64,000 nucleotides of DNA from Prevotella sp. BV3P1 (GTDB taxonomy: Bacteria; Bacteroidota; Bacteroidia; Bacteroidales; Bacteroidaceae), in the NCBI RefSeq assembly GCF_000479005.1, contig NZ_AWXC01000062.1:98461-162460 (forward strand), written 5' to 3'. This document shows positions 1 to 8,716 of this stretch, in pieces. The notes below the pieces were generated by a model. It saw nothing but the letters and a program-made list of their open reading frames with translations. It was not told the DNA's origin and did not search any database. Position numbers and translations under genes: made by a program. Positions within the stretch are counted from its first letter, which is position 1. Each line of letters begins with the position of its first letter.

Positions 1-996
1 GAACGAACTTTGCAAAGCTGTCATCTTAAACAACTTGTTCAGAATGACATTGGCATTGGCATCCCGCTTAATGTCAATAACAATACGCATTCCCTGCCGA
101 CCAGATTCATCGTTAACGTTTGAGATACCGTCCAGCTTTCCTTCTTTTACAAGAGCTGCTATGTATTCGATGAGTTGCTGTTTGTTAACGCCGTATGGAA
201 TTTCTGTGACAACAATCTTATCATGGCTATCATCACTTTCAATTTCAGCTTTTGCTCTGATGATAATACGTCCACGACCGGTTTCGTAGGCATCCTTCAC
301 GCCCTGCAGACCATAGATATAAGCCCCTGTCGGGAAATCAGGAGCCTGGATGTGTTTCATCAGTTCATCCAGTTCGATGTCAGGGTTGTCAATGTATGCG
401 CAACAACCTTCTATCACTTCACGAAGATTATGAGTTGGCATGTTTGTCGCCATACCCACCGCAATACCATTTCCACCGTTTACAAGCAGGTTTGGTATTC
501 TGGTCGGCATAACCGTTGGCTCCTGCAAAGTGTCGTCAAAGTTGTTGGCCATATCCACGGTATCCTTATCCAGGTCGTCCATGACATGCTCACCCATCTT
601 TGACAATCTACATTCGGTATAACGCATGGCAGCAGCAGAGTCACCGTCAACACTACCAAAGTTACCTTGCCCGTCTACAAGCGTGTAGCGCATGTTCCAG
701 TCTTGTGCCAAACGTACCAAGGCACCATACACAGAACTATCACCATGAGGATGGTACTTACCAAGCACCTCACCTACTACACGAGCACATTTCTTATATG
801 GCTTGTCACTTGTATTGCTAATACCCAGCATACCGTATAAGATACGACGGTGCACAGGTTTGAATCCATCACGTACATCAGGAAGGGCACGAGCCACAAT
901 CACAGACATCGAATAATCGATGTATGACGACTTCATTTCCTCCTCAATGTTAATTTTCATGATCCTGTCATGATCAATTGTCTGATTTTCGTCCAT
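1..996 (-). CDS. gyrA: DNA gyrase subunit A, N-terminal part (cut by window edge)
   Basis: This is the first 332 codons of the type IIA topoisomerase subunit that breaks and rejoins DNA during negative supercoiling; it works as A2B2 with GyrB. The ATG at 996 is followed by a short acidic leader and then the typical start of the family, [20 protein letters not shown]. The winged-helix core carries the catalytic tyrosine in AAAMRYTE and the quinolone-resistance region [10 protein letters not shown]. The position of E. coli Ser83 is Ser; the position of E. coli Asp87 is Gly. GyrA rather than ParC is preferred because of the full MRYTE and HPHGDSSVY context. The beta-pinwheel C-terminal domain lies outside the window. 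Confidence 0.96.
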   Translation of the reverse strand, partial: MDENQTIDHDRIMKINIEEEMKSSYIDYSMSVIVARALPDVRDGFKPVHRRILYGMLGISNTSDKPYKKCARVVGEVLGKYHPHGDSSVYGALVRLAQDWNMRYTLVDGQGNFGSVDGDSAAAMRYTECRLSKMGEHVMDDLDKDTVDMANNFDDTLQEPTVMPTRIPNLLVNGGNGIAVGMATNMPTHNLREVIEGCCAYIDNPDIELDELMKHIQAPDFPTGAYIYGLQGVKDAYETGRGRIIIRAKAEIESDDSHDKIVVTEIPYGVNKQQLIEYIAALVKEGKLDGISNVNDESGRQGMRIVIDIKRDANANVILNKLFKMTALQSSF

Positions 997-1403
997 TCAA
1001 TCGTTAATATAAATATAATGTTAAATTCCGTCTAAAATCGTCTATAAGCACATTTAATTTCGCTCTGTGACGTTTTGCCTATTTATTTCAACATGCTAAA
1101 GTACAACTTTTTTCCGAATAAGAAAGGCTTTAAACCATAAAAAACGCAAAAACAAGCTATATTGAGCATATTGGTGAAAGTGGAGTGATGGCAATCGCCT
1201 TCACACCTAACGAGAAGCAAACGACTGTGAATTCCCTGCCAGCAAGGATGCTGATTGTTTTTCAATCCCTGCTTTTCTTTGAAACATCAACACGACTAAA
1301 GGTCGGTTAAAGAAGATGGTAATAGCGAACAATCAAAGATTTCTATATATAATACTCCTTCCTAGATTCATAAGGATTAACTGTCCTGATTATGGCTTAC
1401 AAG
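997..1403. other. Intergenic region between gyrA and thioesterase
   Basis: About 400 bases without a convincing gene. A 60-codon minus-strand frame at 1083-1265 has no ribosome binding site, no recognisable motif and an unlikely composition (Cys, His and Trp rich). The part next to gyrA is A+T rich and must hold its promoter, but I do not see a clean TAnnTTTG box. Confidence 0.5.
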
Positions 1404-1889
1404 TTACATGGAAAGCAGTTGTTCGTCTTCCAATTCACAACCACGGAAGCCCATTTCTCTGGCTCGTTTTTCATCGAATACAGAATAAACAGCCGAACCT
1501 TCAACACACAATTCACCCTGCCCATTCTCGATGGTTGCATCGATGAACACCAAGTTGCGTCGACGTTCTCGTATATGGGCACGTATGGTCAATTGAGGTT
1601 CTGTCGTGGCAACGGGCTGTTTATAGCGAACTTCTAATTTGCTGGTCATGCCGGTAGTCTGTAGTTTTCGGATGACCACCCACCCCGCTATCTCATCGAT
1701 GAGCGTACTGAGAATGCCACCGTGGATGGTTCCTACCCACCCTTGGTCATGCGTTTGTGGATTCCAAAAAGAGATGATGTCGTCCCCATCTTCGTAAAAC
1801 TCCATCTTCAACCCCATCTCATTGTCTGGGCAACAGCCATAACAGTTGTACTTATCCACTCCTATCCAGGGATTCTTAATTTTTCTCAT
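1404..1889 (-). CDS. PaaI-type hotdog-fold thioesterase
   Basis: A 161-residue acyl-CoA thioesterase of the 4HBT/PaaI group, expected to hydrolyse a small or aromatic acyl-CoA in the cytoplasm; the true substrate cannot be read from sequence. The family signature is the WVGTIHGGILSTLIDEIAGW stretch (HGG followed by the catalytic Asp/Glu on the central hotdog helix), followed by the strand pairs LEVRYKQPV and VFIDATIEN. A Cys pair in the N-terminal NCYGCCPDN region is typical of Bacteroidetes members. The ATG at 1889 is chosen; a TTG six codons upstream is possible. It stands alone, 100 bases downstream of the next gene on the same strand. Confidence 0.85.
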   Translation of the reverse strand: MRKIKNPWIGVDKYNCYGCCPDNEMGLKMEFYEDGDDIISFWNPQTHDQGWVGTIHGGILSTLIDEIAGWVVIRKLQTTGMTSKLEVRYKQPVATTEPQLTIRAHIRERRRNLVFIDATIENGQGELCVEGSAVYSVFDEKRAREMGFRGCELEDEQLLSM

Positions 1890-1995
1890 GTTACTATATT
1901 CTATCAAGTCTGACTATTTATCTCATCGTTATCAGCCCATGAGTGCTCCATCTGCGAGCACTCATTCTAATGCAATAGCGTGCCATCGCTCACAC

Positions 1996-4536
1996 TCAGA
2001 AACTCATCTTGAAGCTGAACCTCACTCCGTTCTTTTTAGCATAGGGATGTCCGTTGTAATTGATACGGTGAATGAAGTCTACTCCAAAGAAGTTGAAAAT
2101 GTTGTGTACGCCAGCTACAATCTCCATATAGGGTACTTTCTTGTCCATGACGTACGCCCCTTCTGGGAAGGCAAATAGCATATTATCGGCCTGGTTGCGC
2201 TGCAAAAAGGGATTATTCTTGTCTGTCAAGTCGCCAAACATTCCCTTAAAAGCTACATATTCACGCCACTTCAGCCGTTTGATGAGAGGAATACGATTCA
2301 GCAGCTTACCATTCATGTCCCATGACAAAGACCAGAACGCATAGCGGTCTGTCAGAAATTCCATGTTGCGCATCATGGAGAATGTCTCGGGGTGTTCAAA
2401 ATAGGAAAGGTTCACTGGTGGCATGATCAACAAGGGGAAAGGCACCTTGTCCCACTGTGCACCCAGGTTAACATAGCCATTTAGATAACCCCAACTGCCT
2501 AGCCATTGCCGCTTGTAAAACCCTACTTCCGTAAAATTCATCGTATATTGTCCACCCAGGAAGTTTTTCAATCCCATGGTATGGCTAACTTTGAACTCAG
2601 GACTATCCAAGTTGATGGGCACTCTTTTCTGTTTGGTGTTCATGAATGTCTGTCCAGGGCAATAACGCAAACCAAGTTGTAGCTCAGTGGTTCTTATCTT
2701 GAAAATTTCCTGATGATCACTCATGCGCACGAAGTGCAAGTCACCTGCCACCTCATTGCTCTCGGCTTTGACAGAGGTGTTGACACTGAATCCCCAATCC
2801 GTTTCATAAATAAACGACAACTTCTGCCGGTTGTAGAAGTACATCTGCTCCACCTTCTGCGTCTTAAAAGCCATGAAGGCATTATCTTTATTGTGTAGCA
2901 AGAACTTATCGGCCGGTGACATCACGTCATAAGCGGTCTCAAAGACCAGATTACGTTGTGGAAACTCAAACGGCGAGTTCTTCTTTTTGTTCAAGGCATA
3001 GGTCACCTCTGTACCGTAATAGGTTTTCTGCGACCGTGTTCCGTATGCCACATAGCCTTTCCAAAACAGATGCGGATTGAGTGCAGCCATCGTCCGACCA
3101 CTGAGTCGGAAACGCAAGCCATCCACAAAGTTGCTCGATACAAGCGTATTGACAGGCCCGATGTCGAACTTGCTTTTGTGCTGGCCGCTGCTTGTTTCCA
3201 CGTAATTTTCAACAAGCGCTTTGATGCCTACCAACAACCATTTGAAGTTTTTCGATTGCTCCATGCGATGCACGAAAGCATCCATGGACGATTCACCCTT
3301 CGTCAATTCCACCGCACGATATCGCTTCCAGAAATCCTCATCCCGAACCATGGCATCGGCCTCGTGCCGCACCTTGGCCCTTCCCTTGAATATCTTGTTG
3401 GGCAATTCGTCAAAAGCATAGTCGCTCATGCGGGTATTACGCACGACCAATGCTTTCGAGAGGAAACTCGTCAGTGACAGCTCTGCCCACATATCATCCT
3501 TGGTCAGCACCCACTCACCGTTATCAAGCTTGGTGTATTCTTGGTCTACATGCAGTTCATCAACAAAGTTGACATCACTTTTCTTCGGCATGGTCAACTT
3601 GCATTTCTTCACATGTAACGTCGAATCGGCCAGGACATACAGCTCTCCGCGGAAGCCAAAGTCTTGCTGGTTGTTAGGAATAAACTGTAGATGATAGCAC
3701 AAGTCACGATCTACATAGACCGTGTCTTCGATGTAATAGCGATAAAAAGAAATGGCCGTGCGCCCAATGGGACTCACGAAGGGATGTTGAAGCAGCCGAA
3801 CATAGTCGTCATAGATATCGACATTCGTAAAAACATCCTTCATGATCACGTTCAAGGCTTCACCCGTTTGCAGCATCTTATTAATGCCCTGACTTTGCTG
3901 TCCTTTGATAATAGTTTTCTCCGACTTCGGGTTTTTGCGGTAGATGTGCTGAGTTACCGTCTCGTCTACAGAGATGGGCAGCACCAACTTGTTGTTATAG
4001 CTGCTGGTTTCAATTTGGTCCAACATCCACTGCGACTTGCTCAATCTGCCGCTTTCTATATCCTCTGGCTTGATGTCATTCAAAGACAGGGTTAGCTTCT
4101 GATACTTGTTATACTGATAATAAGGATGATTGTCCAGATGACTTTTCTCCTTGGCTGCGATTACCCGCCGCATCAGCTCCACGGCAGGATTGTTCTTACG
4201 CGAATAGCGACCACGCTTACTCTTCACCACCACTTCGTTCAAGCGTTTAGCATCTTCCTTTAAAACAATGTTCAGATGTGGTTCCGTGTTGGCATCTATG
4301 TTGATAGACTGCTGCTTAAAACCCACTGAACTGATTGTCATCACCCATCCCTCATGCCGGGCTATGCTGAATTTTCCTTCTATGTCGCTGACAACAGCAA
4401 TATGATGGCCTTTATACATCACGCTGGCGTATGGAATGGCATACCCATCCTCATCTACTATTACACCCGTAATCTGCGCATGAGCTACAGAGATAAAGGC
4501 CATGACTATAAACAGAAAACTAAAAAATCTCTTCAC
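1996..4536 (-). CDS. DUF5686 outer-membrane protein with carboxypeptidase-regulatory-like domain
   Basis: An 846-residue exported protein. Residues 1-20 form a signal peptide ending in AHA-Q. Residues 21-110 match the CarboxypepD_reg-like beta-sandwich (ITGVIVDEDGYAIPYASV and the KRLNEVVVKSKR linker), which in TonB-dependent receptors precedes the plug. Here it is followed not by a plug but by a long DUF5686 region whose last 350 residues alternate aromatic and polar strands and end in a Phe (FSFKMSF), the usual end of an outer-membrane barrel. The role of the family is not established. A TATCTTTG box lies at 4657-4664, so the leader would be about 120 bases; the promoter is back to back with that of the lipid operon on the other strand. 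Confidence 0.87.
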   Translation of the reverse strand: MKRFFSFLFIVMAFISVAHAQITGVIVDEDGYAIPYASVMYKGHHIAVVSDIEGKFSIARHEGWVMTISSVGFKQQSINIDANTEPHLNIVLKEDAKRLNEVVVKSKRGRYSRKNNPAVELMRRVIAAKEKSHLDNHPYYQYNKYQKLTLSLNDIKPEDIESGRLSKSQWMLDQIETSSYNNKLVLPISVDETVTQHIYRKNPKSEKTIIKGQQSQGINKMLQTGEALNVIMKDVFTNVDIYDDYVRLLQHPFVSPIGRTAISFYRYYIEDTVYVDRDLCYHLQFIPNNQQDFGFRGELYVLADSTLHVKKCKLTMPKKSDVNFVDELHVDQEYTKLDNGEWVLTKDDMWAELSLTSFLSKALVVRNTRMSDYAFDELPNKIFKGRAKVRHEADAMVRDEDFWKRYRAVELTKGESSMDAFVHRMEQSKNFKWLLVGIKALVENYVETSSGQHKSKFDIGPVNTLVSSNFVDGLRFRLSGRTMAALNPHLFWKGYVAYGTRSQKTYYGTEVTYALNKKKNSPFEFPQRNLVFETAYDVMSPADKFLLHNKDNAFMAFKTQKVEQMYFYNRQKLSFIYETDWGFSVNTSVKAESNEVAGDLHFVRMSDHQEIFKIRTTELQLGLRYCPGQTFMNTKQKRVPINLDSPEFKVSHTMGLKNFLGGQYTMNFTEVGFYKRQWLGSWGYLNGYVNLGAQWDKVPFPLLIMPPVNLSYFEHPETFSMMRNMEFLTDRYAFWSLSWDMNGKLLNRIPLIKRLKWREYVAFKGMFGDLTDKNNPFLQRNQADNMLFAFPEGAYVMDKKVPYMEIVAGVHNIFNFFGVDFIHRINYNGHPYAKKNGVRFSFKMSF

Positions 4537-4656
4537 CTTATTATATATAGGGTCACCCGATGGGACAAGTGACGTAATGTCGATACTGTAATTTCATTTT
4601 ATCCCCAAGGTCTGTCTATCCCCACAGACGGTCAGGGGCGATTTCTCTCTATCATG

Positions 4657-4664
4657 CAAAGATA
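4657..4664 (-). promoter_or_regulatory. Minus 7 box for the DUF5686 gene
   Basis: On the minus strand this reads TATCTTTG, a perfect Bacteroidetes TAnnTTTG element. The upstream minus 33 position has only a partial match (TTTA). Confidence 0.55.
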
Positions 4665-4694
4665 TACATTATCTTAGAATTTTAAAGAAAACTC

Positions 4695-4726
4695 TTTGGA
4701 TATTAATATTTTTTCTATTAAATTTG
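4695..4726 (+). promoter_or_regulatory. Promoter of the inositol-lipid operon
   Basis: TTTG at 4695-4698, then 20 bases, then TAAATTTG at 4719-4726: a full match to the Bacteroidetes primary sigma consensus. The end of the box contains a TTG that could be misread as a start codon for the phosphatase gene; the promoter shows that the real start is the ATG at 4736, leaving a leader of only about 6 bases. Confidence 0.8.
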
Positions 4727-4735
4727 CACCTAAGT

Positions 4736-5206
4736 ATGGAGCGTCCGCCGCTGTTAGCAGTTATTTTTGGCACCGGTTTTGGAAGCGGATTCTGGCCATG
4801 GGGACCAGGAACCGCAGGTGCTTTTCTTGCCACAATCCTGTGGCTGGCAATGGCTGTTACACTCCATCTCACCACCCTATTTGTCATCACATTAATCCTC
4901 ATCATTGTTTTTACCGCTGTCGGCATCTGGGCTGCCAACCAGTTGGAGCCATTTTGGGGTGAAGATCCCAAGCGTGTTGTCATTGACGAGATGATTGGTA
5001 TGTGGCTACCGCTGCTGGCTGTACCAGCACACAACGGGTGGTACCTAGCGGCATCCTTCGTCCTCTTCAGGTTCTTTGATATCGTGAAGCCATTGGGTAT
5101 TAGAGCATTGGACCGCCGTCACGGTGGTTTTTGGGTGATGGCAGACGACCTATTGGCTGGCATTTATAGCCTCATCATCATTCTTTTCACACAATGGGCT
5201 ATATGA
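4736..5206 (+). CDS. PgpA-like phosphatidylglycerophosphatase / phosphatidylinositol-phosphate phosphatase
   Basis: A 156-residue integral membrane phosphatase of the PgpA family. The N-terminal GTGFGSGFWPWGPGTAG motif and the acidic motif DPKRVVIDEMIGMW are the catalytic signatures, and four hydrophobic segments follow the family pattern. PgpA normally removes phosphate from phosphatidylglycerol phosphate. In this operon, next to a CDP-alcohol transferase and an AUR1-like transferase, it more likely dephosphorylates phosphatidylinositol phosphate, as reported for the matching Bacteroides cluster. The start is fixed by the promoter. Its stop overlaps the start of the next gene (ATGA), which points to translational coupling. 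Which substrate it uses is an inference from context. Confidence 0.85.
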   Translation: MERPPLLAVIFGTGFGSGFWPWGPGTAGAFLATILWLAMAVTLHLTTLFVITLILIIVFTAVGIWAANQLEPFWGEDPKRVVIDEMIGMWLPLLAVPAHNGWYLAASFVLFRFFDIVKPLGIRALDRRHGGFWVMADDLLAGIYSLIIILFTQWAI

Positions 5207-5694
5207 AAAATGCAGTCATTACTTTCGGAAAAGCGCAGATATCGGCTTGGATAGCTTCTTTCATCGACTTTGCCGTCACCATCGGTTTGGCACAATATGC
5301 TGAATTATGGTACGGCTATTCTACCTTTATCGGCGCCATCATGGGAGGAATCACCAACTGCATCATCAATTACAAATGGGTGTTTCATCCCGACTCCATC
5401 AACAAACGCTACATGGCAGCACGGTATATGATGGTGTGGACGGGAAGCATTCTGCTCAATACCTTTGGCACCCTTGCCCTAACAGAAGCAATTGGTGTGA
5501 GCTTTATCATCGTCAAAGCGGCAGTCGCCGTTGCCGTTGCCGTATTGTGGAACTACCAAATGCAACGACTTTTTGTGTTTAACGCAAAACTAAGCCGACC
5601 GCTCAAGAGAATAATCAACAAGAAAAAACAGCCTACGGAATTGCCGGAATCTGGGTCCTCCGAGGCGTTTATCTTACCAGACATAGAAAATTGA
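5203..5694 (+). CDS. GtrA-like four-helix membrane protein
   Basis: A 163-residue protein of the GtrA family with four predicted membrane helices: roughly residues 12-32, 38-58, 74-94 and 100-120. The family signature, a conserved Asn-Tyr followed by Trp-Phe in [11 protein letters not shown] near residue 55, is present, and RLFVF follows the last helix. GtrA proteins are thought to help move polyprenyl-linked sugars or lipids across the inner membrane. In a cluster that makes inositol lipids, a flippase or helper role is plausible but not shown. The ATG at 5203 overlaps the upstream stop. The 40-residue hydrophilic tail, rich in Lys then Ser/Glu, is not part of the domain. Confidence 0.85.
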   Translation: MKNAVITFGKAQISAWIASFIDFAVTIGLAQYAELWYGYSTFIGAIMGGITNCIINYKWVFHPDSINKRYMAARYMMVWTGSILLNTFGTLALTEAIGVSFIIVKAAVAVAVAVLWNYQMQRLFVFNAKLSRPLKRIINKKKQPTELPESGSSEAFILPDIEN

Positions 5695-5699
5695 ACACG

Positions 5700-6338
5700 A
5701 TGAAATATAGAGACTATTTACAAAAACTTATTTATACCCTCATCAATCCCATCATCAAGGGAATGATTAAGATGGGAATCACGCCCAACATGGTGACAAC
5801 CATCGGTTTTATCGGCAACGTCGTCGCCGCATTCCTCTTCATCCATGCCAGCCAACTCACACCGTTATCCATGGGTTTTTCATGGATTGGCTGCGGAGGA
5901 GCCATTCTCCTTTTCTCCGGTTTGTTTGACATGATGGATGGCCGATTGGCGCGTTTGGGCAACATGTCAACCACTTTTGGTGCATTCTGGGATAGCACTT
6001 TGGACCGCTACAGCGAACTATTCTCGCTCTTCGGCATCACGCTTTACCTGATGACCGCCTCTGGAATCTGGGCAGGCGTCATTACATTCCTGGCCCTGGT
6101 AGGTTCCATTATGGTAAGTTATGTGCGGGCCCGAGCTGAAGGTCTAGGCATAGAGTGCAAGGTGGGACTGATGCAACGTCCGGAACGTGTTGTGGTGACC
6201 GCTCTTGCCGCCATCATCACTGGCATGACCTGCAATCTGTGGTGGCTCATCGGGGGCATGACACTCATCGCTGTTTTGGCCAACATCACTGCTTTTTGGC
6301 GCGTGGCGCATTGTTACAAACAATTGAAAGACCGATAG
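5700..6338 (+). CDS. CDP-alcohol phosphatidyltransferase, probable phosphatidylinositol-phosphate synthase
   Basis: A 212-residue inner-membrane enzyme that joins a CDP-diacylglycerol to an alcohol. The full signature D-x2-DG-x2-AR-x8-G-x3-D-x3-D is present: DMMDGRLAR followed eight residues on by G-AFW-D-STL-D. All catalytic and metal-binding Asp residues are intact. Six hydrophobic helices are visible. The cluster suggests inositol phosphate as the acceptor, giving phosphatidylinositol phosphate, which the PgpA-like partner would dephosphorylate; an ethanolamine or glycerol product cannot be excluded from sequence alone. The ATG at 5700 is used because the upstream TTG at 5691 lies inside the previous stop region. 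The stop is directly followed by the next start. Confidence 0.88.
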   Translation: MKYRDYLQKLIYTLINPIIKGMIKMGITPNMVTTIGFIGNVVAAFLFIHASQLTPLSMGFSWIGCGGAILLFSGLFDMMDGRLARLGNMSTTFGAFWDSTLDRYSELFSLFGITLYLMTASGIWAGVITFLALVGSIMVSYVRARAEGLGIECKVGLMQRPERVVVTALAAIITGMTCNLWWLIGGMTLIAVLANITAFWRVAHCYKQLKDR

Positions 6339-7169
6339 GTGTTCAGCATTTACATCATCCTGTTATACATCGTGTTGGCAGCCTACAAGCCCACACGCAA
6401 ATTAGCTTTGGCCTTAACCACCTGGGCCTTGTTTGGTTGTACCTATGACGTGATGCGGCTTTACCCCAACTACATGGTCAACCCGATAGACATTCGTGAC
6501 CTCTATGAGGCTGAGAAACAACTTTTCGGCATCACCACAGCAGCCGGAACGCTCACGCCTAACGAGTTTTTTGCGCAACACCACTGCCAGGCTGCCGACC
6601 TTTTGGCTGGCATTTTCTACCTCTGCTGGGTTCCAGTGCCCATTACATTCAGTCTGTACCTTTACCTTAAGGGCGACCGCAAGCATTACCTTCACTTCTC
6701 AACGGCATTCCTGTTCGTCAACCTTGTTGGTTTTGCTGGTTACTACATCCATCCCGCCGCCCCACCCTGGTATGTCATGCAACATGGATTCGAACCCCTT
6801 CTGTACACCAGCGGAAACGTTGCTGGACTGGGTAGGTTCGACCAGCTCATCGGCATTCCGGTGTTCCAGTCGCTCTATGGCAAAAACGCCAACGTGTTTG
6901 CCGCCATTCCGTCGCTACATGCGGCCTACATGCTCGTAACAACTATTTATGCCATTATTAGCCAACAGCGAAAAGCGGTCATTGCCACTTTTGCCATCAT
7001 CTGCATTGGTATCTGGTGGACTGCCGTGTACACCAGTCACCACTACCTCATCGATGTCGCACTGGGAATCGCTACTTGCGTAATAGCTGTCGTGGTTTTC
7101 GAATGCCTACTGTTAAGGATTTCTCCCATCAGAAATGCTTTTAACAACTGCATTCGTCGCATCTCGTAA
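6339..7169 (+). CDS. PAP2/AUR1-like phosphotransferase, probable inositol phosphorylceramide synthase
   Basis: A 276-residue membrane protein with six or seven helices. The PAP2 superfamily motifs C2 (AIPSLHAAYM, about residue 190) and C3 (YTSHHYLIDVALG, about residue 230) supply the catalytic His residues and Asp. The spacing and the long luminal loop resemble fungal AUR1 (inositol phosphorylceramide synthase) more than plain phosphatases. The expected reaction is transfer of inositol phosphate from phosphatidylinositol to a ceramide. The start must be the GTG at 6339, because an in-frame stop (the stop of the previous gene) lies immediately before it. It closes the four-gene operon; a 22-base repeat array follows. 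Confidence 0.83.
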   Translation: MFSIYIILLYIVLAAYKPTRKLALALTTWALFGCTYDVMRLYPNYMVNPIDIRDLYEAEKQLFGITTAAGTLTPNEFFAQHHCQAADLLAGIFYLCWVPVPITFSLYLYLKGDRKHYLHFSTAFLFVNLVGFAGYYIHPAAPPWYVMQHGFEPLLYTSGNVAGLGRFDQLIGIPVFQSLYGKNANVFAAIPSLHAAYMLVTTIYAIISQQRKAVIATFAIICIGIWWTAVYTSHHYLIDVALGIATCVIAVVVFECLLLRISPIRNAFNNCIRRIS

Positions 7170-7194
7170 AATAAAGGCTTACTGGTCCGAAAAC

Positions 7195-7282
7195 AAACTC
7201 ATGGAGTTTGGCGTTCAAACTCTTTGACTTTGACCTCCAATCTCCATGAGTTTAGCCCCCAAAGTCATTGAGTTTGGCGGAA
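7195..7282. repeat. 22-base tandem array A, 4 units
   Basis: Units start at 7195, 7217, 7239 and 7261, exactly 22 bases apart. Each has a 15-base palindrome-like core (AAACTCATGGAGTTT, AAACTCTTTGACTTT, AATCTCCATGAGTTT, AAAGTCATTGAGTTT) and a 7-base linker that is G or C rich. The array lies 25 bases after the end of the AUR1-like gene, between convergent genes. It is one of six such arrays in the window. Confidence 0.85.
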
Positions 7283-7410
7283 TACCTCAACAACTTGATA
7301 ATCAAAGAAATATAGTGATGTGTTCTTTGACTTATTTCTATTGTCGGTAGGAATGATTTTTCACAACAAAATTCTGCGACTCAGCCGAAATGAAACGTGC
7401 AATGAAATGT

Positions 7411-8367
7411 CTATAAGTTCACGCTACTGATGTCAACAAGGTTGGTGACAATAGCATAAATAGTAAGACCCGCCGGCGAATGAATTTGCAGTTTTCTGGC
7501 TATGTTGCGGCGATGCGTAATGACCGTGTTGATAGAAATGCACAGATGTTCGGCAATCTCTTTGTTCGTCATGCCCTGTACCAAACTGATTACCACTTCT
7601 TTCTCCCGATCGCTTAACGCCTCCTGGTTTTGCGGTGTTTGATTGATCATGGATGAAATCTTTACCGATACGTCATTTTTCCTTAACTGCCGCTCCAAAT
7701 GACGGATGGCCGGTGTGAAGATTTCCTCCTCTACCAATGCGTGCTGCGAGAGCCATTGTTCACAATTATAGAGGTCGTAGAGAGTGGCCGTGAGCTGGTT
7801 GTTCCTCAAACCATCAGAGGGTAAATACTTGATAATGATATTCTTGAGTTCTTTCAGCTTAAGATCTGTTTGACCATGATGTTTTGAATAAGTTTCGATA
7901 TCATAGCTCTCGTTGGCCTTGTTGTTCAGCAAATCGTTGACGTAGGGGAACACGTTCTTTTCCTCATAGCGCATGTGATTTCGGATGGTGTGCGCATATT
8001 CATCGTAAATCTTGATGATGAGCCGTGCCAGATTGTCATTTTCATCCAGCGCACTCTCCAACTCTTTGCGGATAAAAGGCAGTTGGAAATCAAGATAATA
8101 AGAGTGGCTGGCACTTAGGTATTTAATCAAAGTGGGTATAGACAAACGTTCTACATCCTCGGTGTCACGATACCCATTAATGGTGAGGTTGACAATGGCC
8201 AAAAAAGTATAGGTGTCCACATGCTCATCTTCACAAACCTCACGAACGGTTTTATCACCAAAACCAAGGCTAATGCCAAATGAGCCAAGACTTTGCAAAA
8301 TGCTATAATTGTCTGCGATGATAGAAATGAGCTTATCATCAGCCTCATACATCTTATGAACTTTCAT
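7411..8367 (-). CDS. Hemerythrin-domain (RIC-like) LuxR-family transcription regulator
   Basis: A 318-residue fusion. Residues 10-60 resemble the ScdA_N/DUF542 domain of RIC (YtfE, ScdA), but the usual Cys pair is replaced (SLGFGD). Residues 80-225 form a hemerythrin-like four-helix bundle with all expected di-iron ligands: His88, His131 with Glu135, His163 or His164, and His209 with Glu213. Residues 255-318 are a LuxR/GerE helix-turn-helix (LSDREKEVVISLVQGMTNKEIAEHL). The simple reading is a one-protein sensor in which a di-iron site reacts with oxygen, NO or peroxide and alters DNA binding; this is inference. The ATG at 8367 is preferred over an in-frame start 32 codons upstream because GAGGG precedes it and domain homology starts just after it. 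Confidence 0.85.
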   Translation of the reverse strand: MKVHKMYEADDKLISIIADNYSILQSLGSFGISLGFGDKTVREVCEDEHVDTYTFLAIVNLTINGYRDTEDVERLSIPTLIKYLSASHSYYLDFQLPFIRKELESALDENDNLARLIIKIYDEYAHTIRNHMRYEEKNVFPYVNDLLNNKANESYDIETYSKHHGQTDLKLKELKNIIIKYLPSDGLRNNQLTATLYDLYNCEQWLSQHALVEEEIFTPAIRHLERQLRKNDVSVKISSMINQTPQNQEALSDREKEVVISLVQGMTNKEIAEHLCISINTVITHRRNIARKLQIHSPAGLTIYAIVTNLVDISSVNL

Positions 8368-8621
8368 TGTATTGCCCTCATGATTATGTATCAGTTTGCA
8401 AAAATATAAATTATTTGCGAATGACGCAATCATAATATTTAGGTATTTGATTGCTAAATGCAAGAAAAAAGCATCTATTTAAAAGTTGTTTCATACCTAA
8501 ATATAATGAGCCATTCTGTCACCAATCTCCTTCAATAAAATATATAAGCAAGAGGATTTGAACACCTACAAACGAATGAAACAGGTATAGGAAGCAACGT
8601 TTGTTCAACAAATTCAAAGCA

Positions 8622-8670
8622 AAAGGTGCACGCTAAGTCTTGATATACTCAAGGTTTAGCATACACCTTT
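8622..8670 (-). terminator. Hairpin terminator after the DUF4301 gene
   Basis: Three stacked stems on a common axis: AAAGGTG/CACCTTT, GCTAA/TTAGC and CTTGA/TCAAG, with small internal mismatches. It sits 46 bases past the stop of the DUF4301 gene. The downstream U-run on the minus strand is weak. Confidence 0.6.
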
Positions 8671-8716
8671 CCATGGGTACTCTCAATATTTTATAATGGG
8701 ACAGCAACGTGTAAGA

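Noticed and set aside
1083..1265. A 60-codon gene on the minus strand
   Set aside because: No ribosome binding site, no promoter box, no recognisable motif and unusual composition; it fits chance.
4724..4735. A TTG start for the PgpA-like gene
   Set aside because: The TTG is part of the TAAATTTG promoter box, so it cannot be inside the transcript.
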